Assembly: GCF_902502825.2 (NCBI RefSeq)
Contig: NZ_LR723670.1
Location: 1,302,001 to 1,366,000, forward strand
Length of the DNA stretch: 64,000 nt
Direction: 5' to 3'
DNA from: Pseudorhizobium flavum
GTDB lineage: Bacteria; Pseudomonadota; Alphaproteobacteria; Rhizobiales; Rhizobiaceae
Below are positions 1 through 9,656 of this stretch, piece after piece; positions within the stretch are counted from its first letter, which is position 1; every line of letters starts with the position of its first letter. The notes beneath the pieces were generated by a model, which saw only the letters and a list, made by a program, of their open reading frames with translations, made no database searches and was not told the origin of the DNA. The position numbers were made by a program, and so were the translations under genes.

Positions 1-1250
1 CGGAGGCGCTCACGGCGCATGACTGGTTGCGCGCGGGCGGTGCCGCTGCGGCGCAGTTCAAGTCATCGAGCAATGTGGTGGTCTTCCTCGATGCCCCTGG
101 GCTGGAGGTCTCGGCCCACCAGGCTGCGGATTTTGCGCTGGGTGTGATGCTGCGCGGCTACACTTTCGACGCCTACAAGACGAAGAAGAAGGACGACGAC
201 GAGAAACTGCCGAAGAAGGTCGCTGTCACCATCGTGACCGTAAGCCACGCCGAGGCGGCGAAACTGCTTGATGACGCCAACGCCGTCGCTGGCGGGGTCC
301 TGCTCGCTCGGGACCTCGTCAACCTCCCGCCGAATGTGCTGGGACCGGTCGAATTCGCCGAGAAGGCCAGGCAACTGGAAGACCTTGGTGTCGAGGTCGA
401 GATCCTGACCGAGAAGGACATGGGCAAGCTCAAGATGAATGCGATCCTCGGCGTGGCACAGGGCTCCGCCCGTCCGCCGAGGATCGCCGTCATGCAGTGG
501 AAGGGCGGAAAGGCCAAGGATGCGCCCATCGCCTTCGTCGGGAAGGGGGTCGTGTTCGACTCGGGCGGCATCTCCATCAAGCCGGGCGCCGGAATGGAGG
601 AGATGAAGGGCGACATGGGCGGCGCAGCCGCAGTCACCGGCCTCATGCATGCGCTGGCAGCGCGCAAGGCCAAGGTGAATGCCATTGGCATCATCGGGCT
701 GGTCGAGAACATGCCGGACGGCAATGCACAGCGGCCCGGCGATATTGTGACCTCGATGTCGGGCCAAACCATCGAGATAATTAACACGGATGCGGAGGGG
801 CGGCTCGTGCTGGCCGATGCGCTCTGGTATTGCAACGACCGCTTCAAGCCGCGTTTCATGATCAATCTCGCGACCCTGACGGGCGCAATCCTGGTGGCGC
901 TCGGCAACCTGCATGCCGGGCTCTTCTCCAACGACGACGAACTCGCCGCCCGCCTCAGCGCAGCCGGCGAGGCGACGGGCGAGAAGCTCTGGCGCATGCC
1001 GCTCGGCAAGGAATACGACAAGATGATCGACTCCAAGTTTGCGGACATGAAGAATTCGGCCGGGCGTCATGCGGGGGCGATCACGGCGGCACAGTTCCTG
1101 AAGCGTTACGTGGGCGACACGCCCTGGGCGCACCTGGACGTGGCCGGCACGGCGATGAACTCGCCGTCCAGCGAGATTAGCCAGTCATGGGCCTCCGGCT
1201 ATGGTGTGCGCCTTCTCGACAGGCTCGTGCGCGACCATTACGAAACCTGA
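1..1250 (+). CDS. pepA: Leucyl aminopeptidase PepA (5' end cut by window)
   Basis: Cytosolic M17 family aminopeptidase that removes N-terminal residues from peptides; the family is hexameric with a two-metal centre. The open frame runs from the first bases of the window to a TGA at 1248-1250, so the N-terminal part (roughly 80-90 residues of a usual 490-500) lies outside. Visible are the catalytic-domain motifs [12 protein letters not shown] (near 550-590), the [11 protein letters not shown] segment and the M17 signature [14 protein letters not shown] (near 783-825), which together supply the metal ligands. It is followed after 3 nt by holC on the same strand, the usual alphaproteobacterial order. 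No internal start should be taken as real, because coding sequence continues upstream of every candidate. Confidence 0.97.
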   Translation, partial: EALTAHDWLRAGGAAAAQFKSSSNVVVFLDAPGLEVSAHQAADFALGVMLRGYTFDAYKTKKKDDDEKLPKKVAVTIVTVSHAEAAKLLDDANAVAGGVLLARDLVNLPPNVLGPVEFAEKARQLEDLGVEVEILTEKDMGKLKMNAILGVAQGSARPPRIAVMQWKGGKAKDAPIAFVGKGVVFDSGGISIKPGAGMEEMKGDMGGAAAVTGLMHALAARKAKVNAIGIIGLVENMPDGNAQRPGDIVTSMSGQTIEIINTDAEGRLVLADALWYCNDRFKPRFMINLATLTGAILVALGNLHAGLFSNDDELAARLSAAGEATGEKLWRMPLGKEYDKMIDSKFADMKNSAGRHAGAITAAQFLKRYVGDTPWAHLDVAGTAMNSPSSEISQSWASGYGVRLLDRLVRDHYET

Positions 1251-1253
1251 GCC

Positions 1254-1703
1254 ATGACCGAGGTCCTGTTCTACCACCTGACGGAATCGAAGCTCGAGGA
1301 TGCGCTGCCGGCGCTCCTCGAGAAGAGTGTCGAGCGCGGCTGGCGGGTGGTGGTGCAGACGCGTGAGGAGCAGCGCCGCGACAGCCTCGACGAACATCTC
1401 TGGACCTACAGGGAAGAGAGCTTCCTGCCCCATGGCACGGATGACGGCGAGCACGCCGCTCGGCAGCCGGTGCTGATTACGACCGGTTCCGGCAACGTCA
1501 ACGACGCCACCGTGCGCTTTGTCGTCGACTCCGCAGAGCCGCCGCCGCTGGATGCCTATGAACGCCTCGTCTTCATGTTCGACGGCTATGACTCAGAGCA
1601 GGTGGAGAATGCCCGCAGCCAATGGAAGCGGCTGAAGGGGGAGGGTCATTTGCTCACCTACTGGCAGCAGTCTCCCGAAGGTCGCTGGGTGAAGAAGGCT
1701 TGA
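1254..1703 (+). CDS. holC: DNA polymerase III chi subunit
   Basis: Accessory subunit of the replicative clamp-loader complex; in E. coli chi pairs with psi and links the polymerase to SSB. The 149-residue length is normal. The N-terminus (MTEVLFYHLTESKLEDALP), the central RVVVQTREEQRRDSLDEHLW stretch and the PVLITTG segment are typical of HolC. The ATG lies 3 nt after the pepA stop, so the two genes are probably one transcript. It ends 3 nt before the convergent ABC-F gene. Confidence 0.95.
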   Translation: MTEVLFYHLTESKLEDALPALLEKSVERGWRVVVQTREEQRRDSLDEHLWTYREESFLPHGTDDGEHAARQPVLITTGSGNVNDATVRFVVDSAEPPPLDAYERLVFMFDGYDSEQVENARSQWKRLKGEGHLLTYWQQSPEGRWVKKA

Positions 1704-1706
1704 GCG

Positions 1707-3593
1707 TCAGCCAGCCATCGCCTCTTCGTATTCGGCCGACAGCTCCAGCCACTGCTCCTCCGCATTTGCGAGTTTTGCGGCCGCTTCCCCGCGCTGCCTG
1801 GCCTTCTCGGCCGCCTTTGCCGGCGCCTTCTCGTAGAGCGTCGGATCTGCAAGTTCCGCATCAAGCTGTTGAATCAGTCTTTCAAGCTTCGCGGTTACGG
1901 ACTCAATTTCATTGATTTTTTTCTTCAGCGGTGCAAGCGAGGCGCGCTTCTCGGCGCTCGCCTTTCGCTGCTCCGCCTTGTTCGCCGGCTCCTCTGCGCC
2001 GACTTGCGGCTTCTCGTCCTTCTTCCTGCCGGCCGCGACGATCAGGTCGCGGTATTCTTCCATGTCGCCGTCGAACGGCTTCACCGTCCCTTCGTTCACC
2101 AGCCACAGCCGATCCACCGTCGCCTCGATCAGGTAACGGTCGTGGGAGATCAGGATGACGGCACCCTCATAATCGTTGAGCGCTTCGATGAGCGCCCGGC
2201 GGCTGTCGATATCCAGGTGGTTGGTGGGCTCGTCGAGGATGAGCAGGTTCGGCGCGTGGAAAGCTGAAAGCCCCATCAGCAGGCGTGCTTTCTCGCCGCC
2301 CGAAAGGTCCTTTGCCGCCGTCGCCATCTTTTCCGTCGCGAGGCCCATCTGTGCAACGCGGGCGCGCACCTGCGCTTCCCCAGCCTGCGGCATCAGCCGG
2401 CGCACGTGGTCGACCGGCGTCTCGTTGGGGATCAGGTCGTCGAGCTGGTGCTGAGCGAAGAAACCGACCTTCAGGTTAGGCGCGAGCTTCATTTCTCCCG
2501 CCTGTAACGACAGTCGTCCGGCGATCAGCTTCGCGAAGGTGGACTTGCCGTTGCCGTTCGCGCCAAGAAGCGCGATGCGATCGTCATTGTCGATCCTCAG
2601 ATTGATGCCCTTCAGGATCGGCTTGTCCGCCTCGTAGCCGACGGCGCCGCCGCTGATAGAGATGATCGGCGAGGCCGGCTGCTTCTCGGGCTCCGGAAAG
2701 GTGATCGGCTGGACGTGGTCCTCGATCACGGCCGCGACGGTTCCCATCCGCTCCAGTGCCTTCACACGGCTCTGCGCCTGCTTCGCCTTCGAGGCCTTGG
2801 CCTTGAAGCGGTCGATAAAGCTTTGCAAGTGCTTTCGCGCCGCCTCGTTCTTGGCGCGCGCCTTCATCTGCAACTCGTCGGCCTCGGCCTTCTGTCGTTC
2901 GAACTGGTCGTAGCCGCCGCGATAGAAGGTCAGCTTTTTCTGGTCGAGATGGACGATCGCATTGACGGCGTTGTTGAGGAGATCGCGATCGTGGCTGATG
3001 ATGATGACGGTATAGGGATAGCGCCGGACATAATCCTCGAGCCACATCGTGCCTTCGAGATCCAGATAGTTGGTCGGCTCGTCGAGGAGTAGCAGGTCCG
3101 GCTGCGAGAACAGCACGGCCGCCAGTGCCACGCGCATGCGCCACCCTCCGGAAAACGAGGAGGCCGGTCGTGACTGCGCCTCGTGGTCGAAACCGAGGCC
3201 GGCAAGAATGCTCGCGGCCCGCGCCTCCGCCGAATGCGCGTCGATGTCCACCAGCCTCGTCTGGATCTCGGCGATGCGGTGCGAGTCGGTCGCGGTCTCC
3301 GCCTCCCGCATCAGCGACGCCCGCTCCTTGTCGGCAGCCAGCACGATCTCGATCAGCGGCTGCTCCGTTCCTGGAGCTTCCTGTGCCACCTGACCGATGC
3401 GGGCATTCCTGGGGATCGAGACGGAGCCGCTTTCCGCGGCAAGGTCGCCGGTGACAATCCGGAACAGGGTCGATTTTCCGGCACCATTGCGGCCCACGAG
3501 CCCCACCTTCGCACCGGCTGGGAGGCTGACGCTCGCATGGTCGAGAAGCAGGCGGCCCGCGATCCGGGCTGAGACATCGGTAATGGTGATCAT
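1707..3593 (-). CDS. ABC-F family ATP-binding protein (YheS/Uup-like)
   Basis: Soluble twin-ATPase protein without membrane segments; ABC-F members act on the ribosome (translation factors of the EttA/Uup/YheS type). It has two nucleotide-binding domains, each with Walker A (GLVGRNGAGKST and LLGANGNGKST), a signature (SFSGGWRMR and LSGGEKARLLM) and Walker B (LLLLDEPTNYLDLEG and LLILDEPTNHLDIDS). The inter-domain linker is rich in Lys/Arg, and a C-terminal coiled coil of about 90 residues follows. I start at the ATG at 3593 (MITITDVSARIAG), 628 residues, because the longer frame adds 35 low-complexity residues with no family match. The exact ABC-F subgroup and substrate are not determined. Confidence 0.93.
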   Translation of the reverse strand: MITITDVSARIAGRLLLDHASVSLPAGAKVGLVGRNGAGKSTLFRIVTGDLAAESGSVSIPRNARIGQVAQEAPGTEQPLIEIVLAADKERASLMREAETATDSHRIAEIQTRLVDIDAHSAEARAASILAGLGFDHEAQSRPASSFSGGWRMRVALAAVLFSQPDLLLLDEPTNYLDLEGTMWLEDYVRRYPYTVIIISHDRDLLNNAVNAIVHLDQKKLTFYRGGYDQFERQKAEADELQMKARAKNEAARKHLQSFIDRFKAKASKAKQAQSRVKALERMGTVAAVIEDHVQPITFPEPEKQPASPIISISGGAVGYEADKPILKGINLRIDNDDRIALLGANGNGKSTFAKLIAGRLSLQAGEMKLAPNLKVGFFAQHQLDDLIPNETPVDHVRRLMPQAGEAQVRARVAQMGLATEKMATAAKDLSGGEKARLLMGLSAFHAPNLLILDEPTNHLDIDSRRALIEALNDYEGAVILISHDRYLIEATVDRLWLVNEGTVKPFDGDMEEYRDLIVAAGRKKDEKPQVGAEEPANKAEQRKASAEKRASLAPLKKKINEIESVTAKLERLIQQLDAELADPTLYEKAPAKAAEKARQRGEAAAKLANAEEQWLELSAEYEEAMAG

Positions 3594-3803
3594 GGCCGGC
3601 GTTTTGGCTGAAGTCGGTGAGCCTGGCAAGACGGGATCAGACTGGCTGCGAAACGAAGCTGCCGCCTCGTCGTCATCTCGCGACCTGACAAACCGCAAGA
3701 CCGTGATTAATGGCTTTTTTATTAATGCCGGCTAGCATGATCTTGGAATGACGGAGGACGCTCCACGCACGGACGAGCCGTGCCCCCTTTGGACAGGTGC
3801 CTG

Positions 3804-4109
3804 ATGCTGACGGGTCGAAGCTTCATAGTCTTGAATTTCTGCGTCTTCCTGCTGCTGATCTTCTCGGTCTGGGCCCTGCCCAACGGCCGGTTCGTCCTGG
3901 TCCTGACGGATCCCGATGCGGCACCCGATTACCCTCTCTCGGTCATCGCGAATGCTGGTGGCGACTTCGTCGCCCAGGGTCGCTTCCCGTGGATGACCGT
4001 TGCCCACTCAGAGGCCCCGGACTTCGCAGCCCGGCTTGCAAGCGCAGGCGCGGTTCTGGTCCTCAACCATCAACTGGCACTCGGTTGCCTGGAAGGAAAC
4101 AAAGGATGA
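3804..4109 (+). CDS. Small membrane-anchored protein coupled to chemoreceptor gene
   Basis: Unrecognised protein of about 101 residues. Residues 6-26 form one strong hydrophobic segment (VLNFCVFLLLIFSVWAL), followed by a roughly 70-residue polar domain that would lie outside the membrane if the segment is an anchor or signal. An in-frame upstream start at 3780 is possible. Its TGA (4107-4109) overlaps the ATG of the chemoreceptor at 4106 (ATGA), which implies translational coupling and a shared function. Nothing in the sequence names the activity. Confidence 0.6.
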   Translation: MLTGRSFIVLNFCVFLLLIFSVWALPNGRFVLVLTDPDAAPDYPLSVIANAGGDFVAQGRFPWMTVAHSEAPDFAARLASAGAVLVLNHQLALGCLEGNKG

Positions 4110-5704
4110 GTTCACTAGCATTGCTGCGCAACAAGGCTGCGGGCGGCATTGTCGGTCTGTTGTGGATCAACCTGCTGCTCGTGGCAGTTCGGGAATTCTT
4201 CAGTAGCGACGGCTTCTCGCTCGCTCCGGTGCTCGCCACCCTCGTGATCGTCTCGCTTGCAACGGCGGGCTGGTGGAAGGATCGCATCGGCCCCGCAACG
4301 CGCATCGTCACCTCCATGGCGCATGCCGCCACAGTCGCCATGCTGGTCTATTCCTTCTCCGGATCGCCGCTGCAGATCGACATCCACATGTACTTCTTCG
4401 CCTCCCTAGCGATCTGCGCCGTGTGGATCGACTGGAAGGCGCTGCTCGCCTATTCGGCTCTGGTGGCGGTGCATCACCTCGCTCTCTTCTTCGTCATGCC
4501 GCTGGCGGTCTTTCCTGGCGAATCCGATTTCTCGCGCGTCATTCTCCACGCCGTGGTCCTGATCGTGCAGACCGGCGTGCTCGTCGCCCTTACGCATGCT
4601 GTGGTCAATGCGTTCGAGGCTTCCGACGCAGCGGTCGAAACCGCCACCAAGGCCGAACGCAATGCCGTCGAAATGTCGGAGCGGGCCCGGGAGGCGGATC
4701 GCGAGGCTGCAGAGCAGCGGGCGATGAACGCCGAGGAGCGGGCCCGTGAGGCGGAGGCGACCAAGCTGGTCGTCGAGCGCCTCGGCACGGCGCTGTCCGA
4801 GCTGTCGACCGGCAATCTGGCACATCGCATCGACCAGCCGTTCCAGGGGGCGCTGGATGCATTGCGGGACTCCTACAACTCCTCCGTTGAGAATCTCGAG
4901 TCGGTCCTCACACAGGCCGGCCTGGTTGCAAACACCATCCGCGGAGGCACGGCGGAAATCGGCCGCGCCACCCACGATCTCTCGGTACGGACCGAGCGCC
5001 AGGCAGCCTCCGTGGAGGAAACGGCGAGCGCGCTCAGCATTCTCACCCAGACCGTCAACGAGACCGCCAGTGTCGCCGAGCATGTCGATCGCATGGTGGA
5101 CAAGGCGCGCGATGGTGCGGAGCGCTCTGGAGCGATCGTCACCAATGCGGTGGAGGCCATGAGTCGCATCGAGAATTCGTCTCGCGAGATCGGTCAGATC
5201 ATCGGCGTCATCGATGAAATCGCCTTCCAGACCAACCTGCTTGCTCTGAACGCCGGCGTCGAGGCCGCCCGCGCTGGTGAGGCCGGCAAGGGCTTCGCGG
5301 TTGTCGCCCAGGAGGTCCGTGAACTTGCCCAGCGGTCGGCCAATGCTGCCAAGGAGATCAAGGCGCTCATCAATGCCTCCGGTGCGGAGGTCAACAACGG
5401 TGTGACGCTGGTGAACCAGGCCGGCGAGGCGCTGACGGTGATTGCCAACGAAGTCCGCCAGATCAGCGGCGAGATCCAGAGGATCGTCTCCGGTGCACGC
5501 CAGCAGGCGACGGGCATCTCCGAGATCGACGGCACGATTGCCGAGATCGATCGAGGTACGCAACAGAACGCGGCCATGGTGGAAGAAAGCTCCGCGGCGG
5601 TTCAGGCTCTCCTCAACGAGGCGGTGGCGCTCGAGAACCTCATGGTGCGCTTCAAGCTATCGAAGGATGGCTCTGGGCATTCGATGGGCCGACGTGCGGC
5701 TTGA
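4106..5704 (+). CDS. Methyl-accepting chemotaxis protein, six-helix membrane sensor
   Basis: Chemoreceptor of 532 residues. The N-terminal 175 residues contain about six hydrophobic segments with only short loops and no periplasmic ligand-binding domain. A charged helical stretch follows, then a HAMP-like region, then a complete cytoplasmic signalling domain whose hairpin tip carries the conserved IDEIAFQTNLLALNAGVEAA and GFAVVAQEVRELAQRS motifs that bind CheA/CheW. There is no C-terminal CheR-docking pentapeptide. The ATG at 4106 overlaps the stop of the preceding small membrane protein; the longer frame upstream simply runs through that gene. The signal is unknown; a membrane or energy state, or the partner protein, are possibilities. 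Confidence 0.93.
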   Translation: MSSLALLRNKAAGGIVGLLWINLLLVAVREFFSSDGFSLAPVLATLVIVSLATAGWWKDRIGPATRIVTSMAHAATVAMLVYSFSGSPLQIDIHMYFFASLAICAVWIDWKALLAYSALVAVHHLALFFVMPLAVFPGESDFSRVILHAVVLIVQTGVLVALTHAVVNAFEASDAAVETATKAERNAVEMSERAREADREAAEQRAMNAEERAREAEATKLVVERLGTALSELSTGNLAHRIDQPFQGALDALRDSYNSSVENLESVLTQAGLVANTIRGGTAEIGRATHDLSVRTERQAASVEETASALSILTQTVNETASVAEHVDRMVDKARDGAERSGAIVTNAVEAMSRIENSSREIGQIIGVIDEIAFQTNLLALNAGVEAARAGEAGKGFAVVAQEVRELAQRSANAAKEIKALINASGAEVNNGVTLVNQAGEALTVIANEVRQISGEIQRIVSGARQQATGISEIDGTIAEIDRGTQQNAAMVEESSAAVQALLNEAVALENLMVRFKLSKDGSGHSMGRRAA

Positions 5705-5719
5705 GACGGCGTGGCTCGC

Positions 5720-6505
5720 TCACCCGAGCCAGACGTCGAGGAACAGCATGAGCACCAGCCCTACGGCAAGACCGAAAGTCGCCTGTTTCTGATGGCCGCT
5801 GCGGTGGGTCTCGGGGATGATCTCGTGGCTGATCACATAGAGCATGGCGCCCGCAGCGAATGCGAGCGCCCAGGGCAGCAGCGGTTGTGACACGGTGACC
5901 AGTGCTGCGCCGATCAGCCCACCGAGCGGCTCGACGAGGCCGGTGAGCGTGGCAATGACGAACGAACGCCACTTGCTATAGCCTTGCGCGAGGAGCGAAA
6001 CAGCGACCGCCAGTCCCTCCGGCGCATTCTGAAGGCCGATCCCGACGGCGAGCGGCAGCCCGCCTTCGATGCCGTTGGCCCCGAATCCGACCCCGACGGC
6101 CAGCCCCTCCGGGACATTGTGGATCGTGATGGCGATGACGAAGAGCCAGATCCGGCGCACCGAGGCGCTGCTCGGACCCTCGCGTCCGCTGTCGAAGTGC
6201 TCGTGCGGCAGAAACTCGTTCATCAGCGAAACCGTGCCCATGCCGACAAGGATGGCGATACAGGCAATTGCCGCGGGTATCGCTCCCTCACCGAAGCGCT
6301 GCTCCGCCGCATCGAGGGCCGGAATGATCAGCGAGAAGAAGGACGCCGAAAGCATCACTCCCGCGGCAAAGCCCAGCGACAGATCGCGGAAGGCTCCGCC
6401 AGGTCGCCGCCCGAAAAGCACCGGCAGCGCGCCGACGGCGGTACACAGGCCGGCCAGCAGGCTGCCGAGGACGCCGAGCAACAGTGGAGACATCTCTTCA
6501 ATCAT
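5720..6505 (-). CDS. ZIP family divalent metal transporter
   Basis: Inner-membrane metal importer-type protein of 261 residues with about eight hydrophobic segments. The two ZIP motifs are visible: HNVPEGLAVGVGFG in TM4 and GLQNAPEGLAVAVSL in TM5, with the His/Glu residues that line the metal site. The composition is closest to the GufA/ZupT-like branch, usually specific for zinc with broader metal use. A second in-frame ATG lies at 6493. It converges with the chemoreceptor gene (15 nt between stops), so it is an independent unit. Confidence 0.9.
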   Translation of the reverse strand: MIEEMSPLLLGVLGSLLAGLCTAVGALPVLFGRRPGGAFRDLSLGFAAGVMLSASFFSLIIPALDAAEQRFGEGAIPAAIACIAILVGMGTVSLMNEFLPHEHFDSGREGPSSASVRRIWLFVIAITIHNVPEGLAVGVGFGANGIEGGLPLAVGIGLQNAPEGLAVAVSLLAQGYSKWRSFVIATLTGLVEPLGGLIGAALVTVSQPLLPWALAFAAGAMLYVISHEIIPETHRSGHQKQATFGLAVGLVLMLFLDVWLG

Positions 6506-6669
6506 CGCGCCGGACCATAGCTTCGTGGCAGCAAGGAGCGAACCGGTGTGGAGCGTCAGCCGCCGGGACAGAAGCGTCAGATATGGGAGGCAAGAGCCAC
6601 GTCAACGCGGACCGTCTCCGTCATCGTGGCATCGCCGGGTTGGTCTGGCACGGCAGACCCCGGTGCGCA

Positions 6670-7179
6670 CTACATCCACCGGGAGCCATCGCTGCGGAGG
6701 AAATAGACGAGGTCCAGCACCAGCGACGGTCCGCCGAGCGATGTCAGGATGGCATGGACTTGGCCGCGGTGATGGGTCTGGTGGTTGAACACGTGGGAGA
6801 GGACGGGCCCGAGCGGCTGCGTTATGGTGGTCGGATTGGAGATGGTCGTGTAGGTGAAGTCTCCGGCGATACGCTCGTCGTTCAGGCCGTCGACGAAGCC
6901 GATGATCCGCTGGTCCTCGGCGGCTCGAGCGTCTCGAAGAGCGGAGAAGTCATCGAAGAGAACGACATCCAGTGCCTTCGGTGCCTCTCCTTGCCCGGTC
7001 ATGCGGCTCACCCAGATACGGTCAGCCACCAGCAGGTGGTTGAGCGTGCGATGGATCGAACCGAAGAACGCACCCGCGTCGGCGCGATAGTCTTCGTCGC
7101 TCAGGTCTTCGCATGCGGCGTAGACGCGGCGATTGGCCCAGCGATTATAGTCGGCAAACATCTGGAAATGGCGGCGCAT
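6670..7179 (-). CDS. DinB family protein
   Basis: Four-helix-bundle protein of 169 residues from the DinB/YfiT metal-binding superfamily, which includes thiol transferases and stress-induced proteins of unclear role. The three-histidine pattern expected for the metal is seen as H in TLNHLLVADRIW and two more in HVFNHQTHHRGQVHAILT near the C-terminus. The strong SD AGGAGG lies just upstream of the ATG at 7179. It is not DNA polymerase IV, which shares the gene name dinB. Substrate unknown. Confidence 0.9.
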   Translation of the reverse strand: MRRHFQMFADYNRWANRRVYAACEDLSDEDYRADAGAFFGSIHRTLNHLLVADRIWVSRMTGQGEAPKALDVVLFDDFSALRDARAAEDQRIIGFVDGLNDERIAGDFTYTTISNPTTITQPLGPVLSHVFNHQTHHRGQVHAILTSLGGPSLVLDLVYFLRSDGSRWM

Positions 7180-7313
7180 TGCATCCTCCTGGTTCGCCGC
7201 ATCTTAGCCCGATCGGAATGTCGGCGGGATGATTGCATCTATGAATTTTGCTGATTGGATATGCGGGCGCCGCTCGGTCACAATCGGCATCATTTCAAGC
7301 GATCGGAGACTCC

Positions 7314-8003
7314 ATGACCCGTGTCCTTTATTCCCTCTGCGGCCGTGACGAGAACCGCCCTTTCTCCCCGCACTGCTGGAAGGTCTCCATGGCCCTGGCT
7401 CACAAGGGCCTGGATTTCGTCGAGCGGCCCTATCCGTTCACCGCCATACCCGAAATAGAGGAGGGGTTCTCGAAGACTGTCCCGATCCTTCGTGACGGGG
7501 ATCGGCTGGTGCGCGACAGTTTCGAGATCGCCGTCTATCTGGATGAGGCCTATCCCGATCGTCCGACGCTGTTTGGCGGGGAGGGCGGCAAGGCCTTGTC
7601 GCGCTTCGTCGAGAGCTTTTCCCAGATGGTCCTCCACATGCCCGTGACGAAGATGGCGATCATGCACATCCACGACATGCTGGATACGCCGGACCAGCAG
7701 TATTTCCGCGCCAGCCGGCTCGATCGTCTGGGCAAGGAGATCGAAGCCGTCGCCGCAGAGGGCGACGCGGAGCGGGAGACCTTTGCTGCGAGGCTCGAGC
7801 CGGTCCGCCGCACGCTGCATTTCCAGCCATTCCTGGGCGGCGACAGCCCGCTGTTTGCCGATTACATCCTCTTCGGTGCCTTGCAGTGGATGCGGGTCAC
7901 AGCCGGCCCGCCTCCCTTGGCGGCGGACGATTCCGTCATGCAGTGGTTCGCGCGTTGCCTCGACCTTCACGATGGTCTCGGACGGCGTGTGACGGCCGCG
8001 TGA
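7314..8003 (+). CDS. Glutathione S-transferase family protein
   Basis: Protein of 229 residues with an N-terminal thioredoxin-like fold (residues 1-80, motif [20 protein letters not shown]) and an all-helical C-terminal domain. It resembles the GST proteins annotated as beta-etherase-like or unclassified GSTs. The ATG at 7314 is chosen because the 22 residues encoded upstream do not look like the family. Substrate unknown. The last codons are immediately followed by the structured ndk leader. Confidence 0.88.
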   Translation: MTRVLYSLCGRDENRPFSPHCWKVSMALAHKGLDFVERPYPFTAIPEIEEGFSKTVPILRDGDRLVRDSFEIAVYLDEAYPDRPTLFGGEGGKALSRFVESFSQMVLHMPVTKMAIMHIHDMLDTPDQQYFRASRLDRLGKEIEAVAAEGDAERETFAARLEPVRRTLHFQPFLGGDSPLFADYILFGALQWMRVTAGPPPLAADDSVMQWFARCLDLHDGLGRRVTAA

Positions 8004-8016
8004 AATTCCCGGGAGC

Positions 8017-8082
8017 CCCTTGTTTCCAGAGCAGAGGGCGGGTAAACACCGCCCACTTTCTTGGGAAACAAAGGAATTGACG
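8017..8082 (+). promoter_or_regulatory. Foldable ndk 5' leader that covers the Shine-Dalgarno
   Basis: Nested inverted repeats precede the ndk ATG. TTGTTTCC (8020-8027) pairs with GGAAACAA (8064-8071), and after a one-base bulge CC (8018-8019) pairs with GG of the SD AAGGA (8072-8076). Inside this, GGGCGG (8036-8041) pairs with CCGCCC (8049-8054). The pairing is read directly from sequence; its use as a translational switch is inference. Confidence 0.5.
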
Positions 8083-8505
8083 ATGGCGATTGAACGCACG
8101 TTTTCGATGATCAAGCCGGACGCCACCAAGCGCAACCTGACGGGCGCCATCACCAAGGTGTTCGAAGACAACGGCCTGCGCGTCGTTGCCTCCAAGCGCG
8201 TCTGGATGAGCAAGCGCGAAGCGGAAGGCTTTTACGCCGTTCACAAGGATCGTCCCTTCTTCGGCGAACTGGTCGAAGGCATGACCTCCGGCCCGACCGT
8301 CGTTCAGGTTCTGGAAGGCGAGAACGCTATCCTGAAGAACCGCGAGATCATGGGCGCGACCAACCCGGAACAGGCTGCCGAAGGCACCATCCGCAAGCAG
8401 TTCGCACTTTCGATCGGGGAGAACTCGGTTCACGGTTCCGACGCTCCGGAAACCGCTGCCCAGGAAATCAAGTACTGGTTTGCAGACACCGAAATCGTCG
8501 GCTGA
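8083..8505 (+). CDS. ndk: Nucleoside diphosphate kinase
   Basis: Cytosolic enzyme that moves the gamma-phosphate of NTPs (mainly ATP) onto other NDPs and dNDPs by a phospho-histidine intermediate. The length of 140 residues is standard. The N-terminal [13 protein letters not shown] motif and the active-site NSVHGSD with catalytic His117 are intact. Start is the ATG at 8083 behind AAGGA; upstream codons in frame belong to the leader. It ends at a clear bidirectional terminator, so it appears monocistronic. Confidence 0.97.
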   Translation: MAIERTFSMIKPDATKRNLTGAITKVFEDNGLRVVASKRVWMSKREAEGFYAVHKDRPFFGELVEGMTSGPTVVQVLEGENAILKNREIMGATNPEQAAEGTIRKQFALSIGENSVHGSDAPETAAQEIKYWFADTEIVG

Positions 8506-8525
8506 TCTGCCGTCAGATGATCTGG

Positions 8526-8553
8526 AAAAGCCGGCCGTCGCGCCGGCTTTTTT
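8526..8553. terminator. Bidirectional intrinsic terminator between ndk and lipoprotein gene
   Basis: AAAAGCCGGC (8526-8535) pairs with GCCGGCTTTT (8542-8551), loop of 6 nt, with a T-run on the + strand and the A-run giving a T-run on the - strand. It serves ndk and the convergent lipoprotein gene. Confidence 0.85.
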
Positions 8554-9056
8554 CATTCGGGACAGGACTCGGGAGAGAAATAGGTCGAACCGTCGGGCCT
8601 GAACACCTCCGGGTTCCGGTCGTAGGCAGGGCCTAGCGAAAGCGGCTTTGCGGGCAGCACGACCTGGTCGACGTTCGAGGCGATAGTCGTCTTGATCATC
8701 TGCAGTTCGTCGCCTTTCTGGTCGAGCAAGCGGATCGTGACGCTATAGGGCTTTCCCTTCTTCACGCAGTGGATCGCGGGGCTTTCAAGAACGATCTTCT
8801 CCATTGCCGGAAACAGCTTCTGTTCCACCGTCAAAGACGGCCCGCCGCGAGGATCCTCGAAGCTCGCCTCGGCCACACCGCCTTCCGGCAAGGGAGCAAG
8901 CCTGCGGAGCGTAACGAGGTAGGTCGCTCGTGCCACCCGGTAGTTGAACACGAAGATCTTGCCTGAAAGCTCCACGACGTCCTGATCCGCCGTATCCCGC
9001 TGGCAGGCGGCAAGGGCAATCAGGGTCATCATGGCAACCACCCAACGCTTCCTCAC
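8553..9056 (-). CDS. Predicted lipoprotein of unknown function
   Basis: About 167 residues starting at a GTG (9056). The N-terminus [17 protein letters not shown] is a lipoprotein signal with lipobox LAAC, so the mature protein would be lipid-anchored at the following Cys. The body is beta-rich with no domain I recognise; two later Cys residues (in IHCVKK and ESCPE) could form a disulfide. The GTG overlaps the TGA of the upstream CGNR regulator gene (GTGA at 9053-9056), so the two are co-translated. Confidence 0.75.
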   Translation of the reverse strand: MRKRWVVAMMTLIALAACQRDTADQDVVELSGKIFVFNYRVARATYLVTLRRLAPLPEGGVAEASFEDPRGGPSLTVEQKLFPAMEKIVLESPAIHCVKKGKPYSVTIRLLDQKGDELQMIKTTIASNVDQVVLPAKPLSLGPAYDRNPEVFRPDGSTYFSPESCPE

Positions 9057-9595
9057 GGCATCGCCTCCTTCTTGCGCCGATAGTGGCGGCTCGCCTTCAC
9101 GCGGTTGCCGCAGACAGCCATGTCGCACCAGGTGCGGCTCCTATTGCGGCTGCGGTCGAGGAACAGCCAGCCGCAATTGCCGCAGATCTTCAGGCGCTCG
9201 GTCTCCGCCAGCAGGCGTAGCGCCGAGCGAGCCGTTGCCGCCTCGAGCGTCGCCTCGCTTGCGGACTGCTTCAGCATTCGTGCGCAAGCCTGCAGCAGGT
9301 CGGCGAGCAGCACGCGATCGTCATGGCCTCCGACCCGGCGGCGGAAATAAGCGTCGATCGCCTCACGCAGTGCGAGGAAATCCTTCCGGTTCGGCTCCGC
9401 GACCGGCTTGATCTCACCGAACAGAGACCGCTCTGCCGAAAACTGCGTTGCGGCCTTGGAAAAGGCATCCATCTGCTCGGCAACTTCGAAGCGGTCGGTA
9501 CGGCGGGCCAGACCGGAGTGCAGGATGACGCTGTTGGCAACATCGAGAGCAAGGGAGCCACCAGAAAATCGATGGGGAGTCCAAGTGAAGATCAT
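9053..9595 (-). CDS. CGNR zinc-finger protein (ABATE-type regulator)
   Basis: About 180 residues. It has an N-terminal helical ABATE-type domain ([14 protein letters not shown] near the start) and a C-terminal CGNR treble-clef zinc finger: CGNCGWLF, then [19 protein letters not shown]. Proteins of this build are putative stress-linked transcription regulators. The start at 9595 gives the family N-terminus; an in-frame ATG at 9658 would overlap the divergent permease start. It is divergent from that permease (61 nt apart), so regulation of it is likely. Confidence 0.85.
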   Translation of the reverse strand: MIFTWTPHRFSGGSLALDVANSVILHSGLARRTDRFEVAEQMDAFSKAATQFSAERSLFGEIKPVAEPNRKDFLALREAIDAYFRRRVGGHDDRVLLADLLQACARMLKQSASEATLEAATARSALRLLAETERLKICGNCGWLFLDRSRNRSRTWCDMAVCGNRVKASRHYRRKKEAMP

Positions 9596-9656
9596 GTCTC
9601 CAGTATAACCATCAAAAGTCGTTTGACCAGTTACATGGATGGTGGAATCCTGCGGC

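Noticed and set aside
6670..7179. DinB as DNA polymerase IV
   Set aside because: The protein is a 169-residue metal-binding four-helix protein; it has no polymerase motifs.
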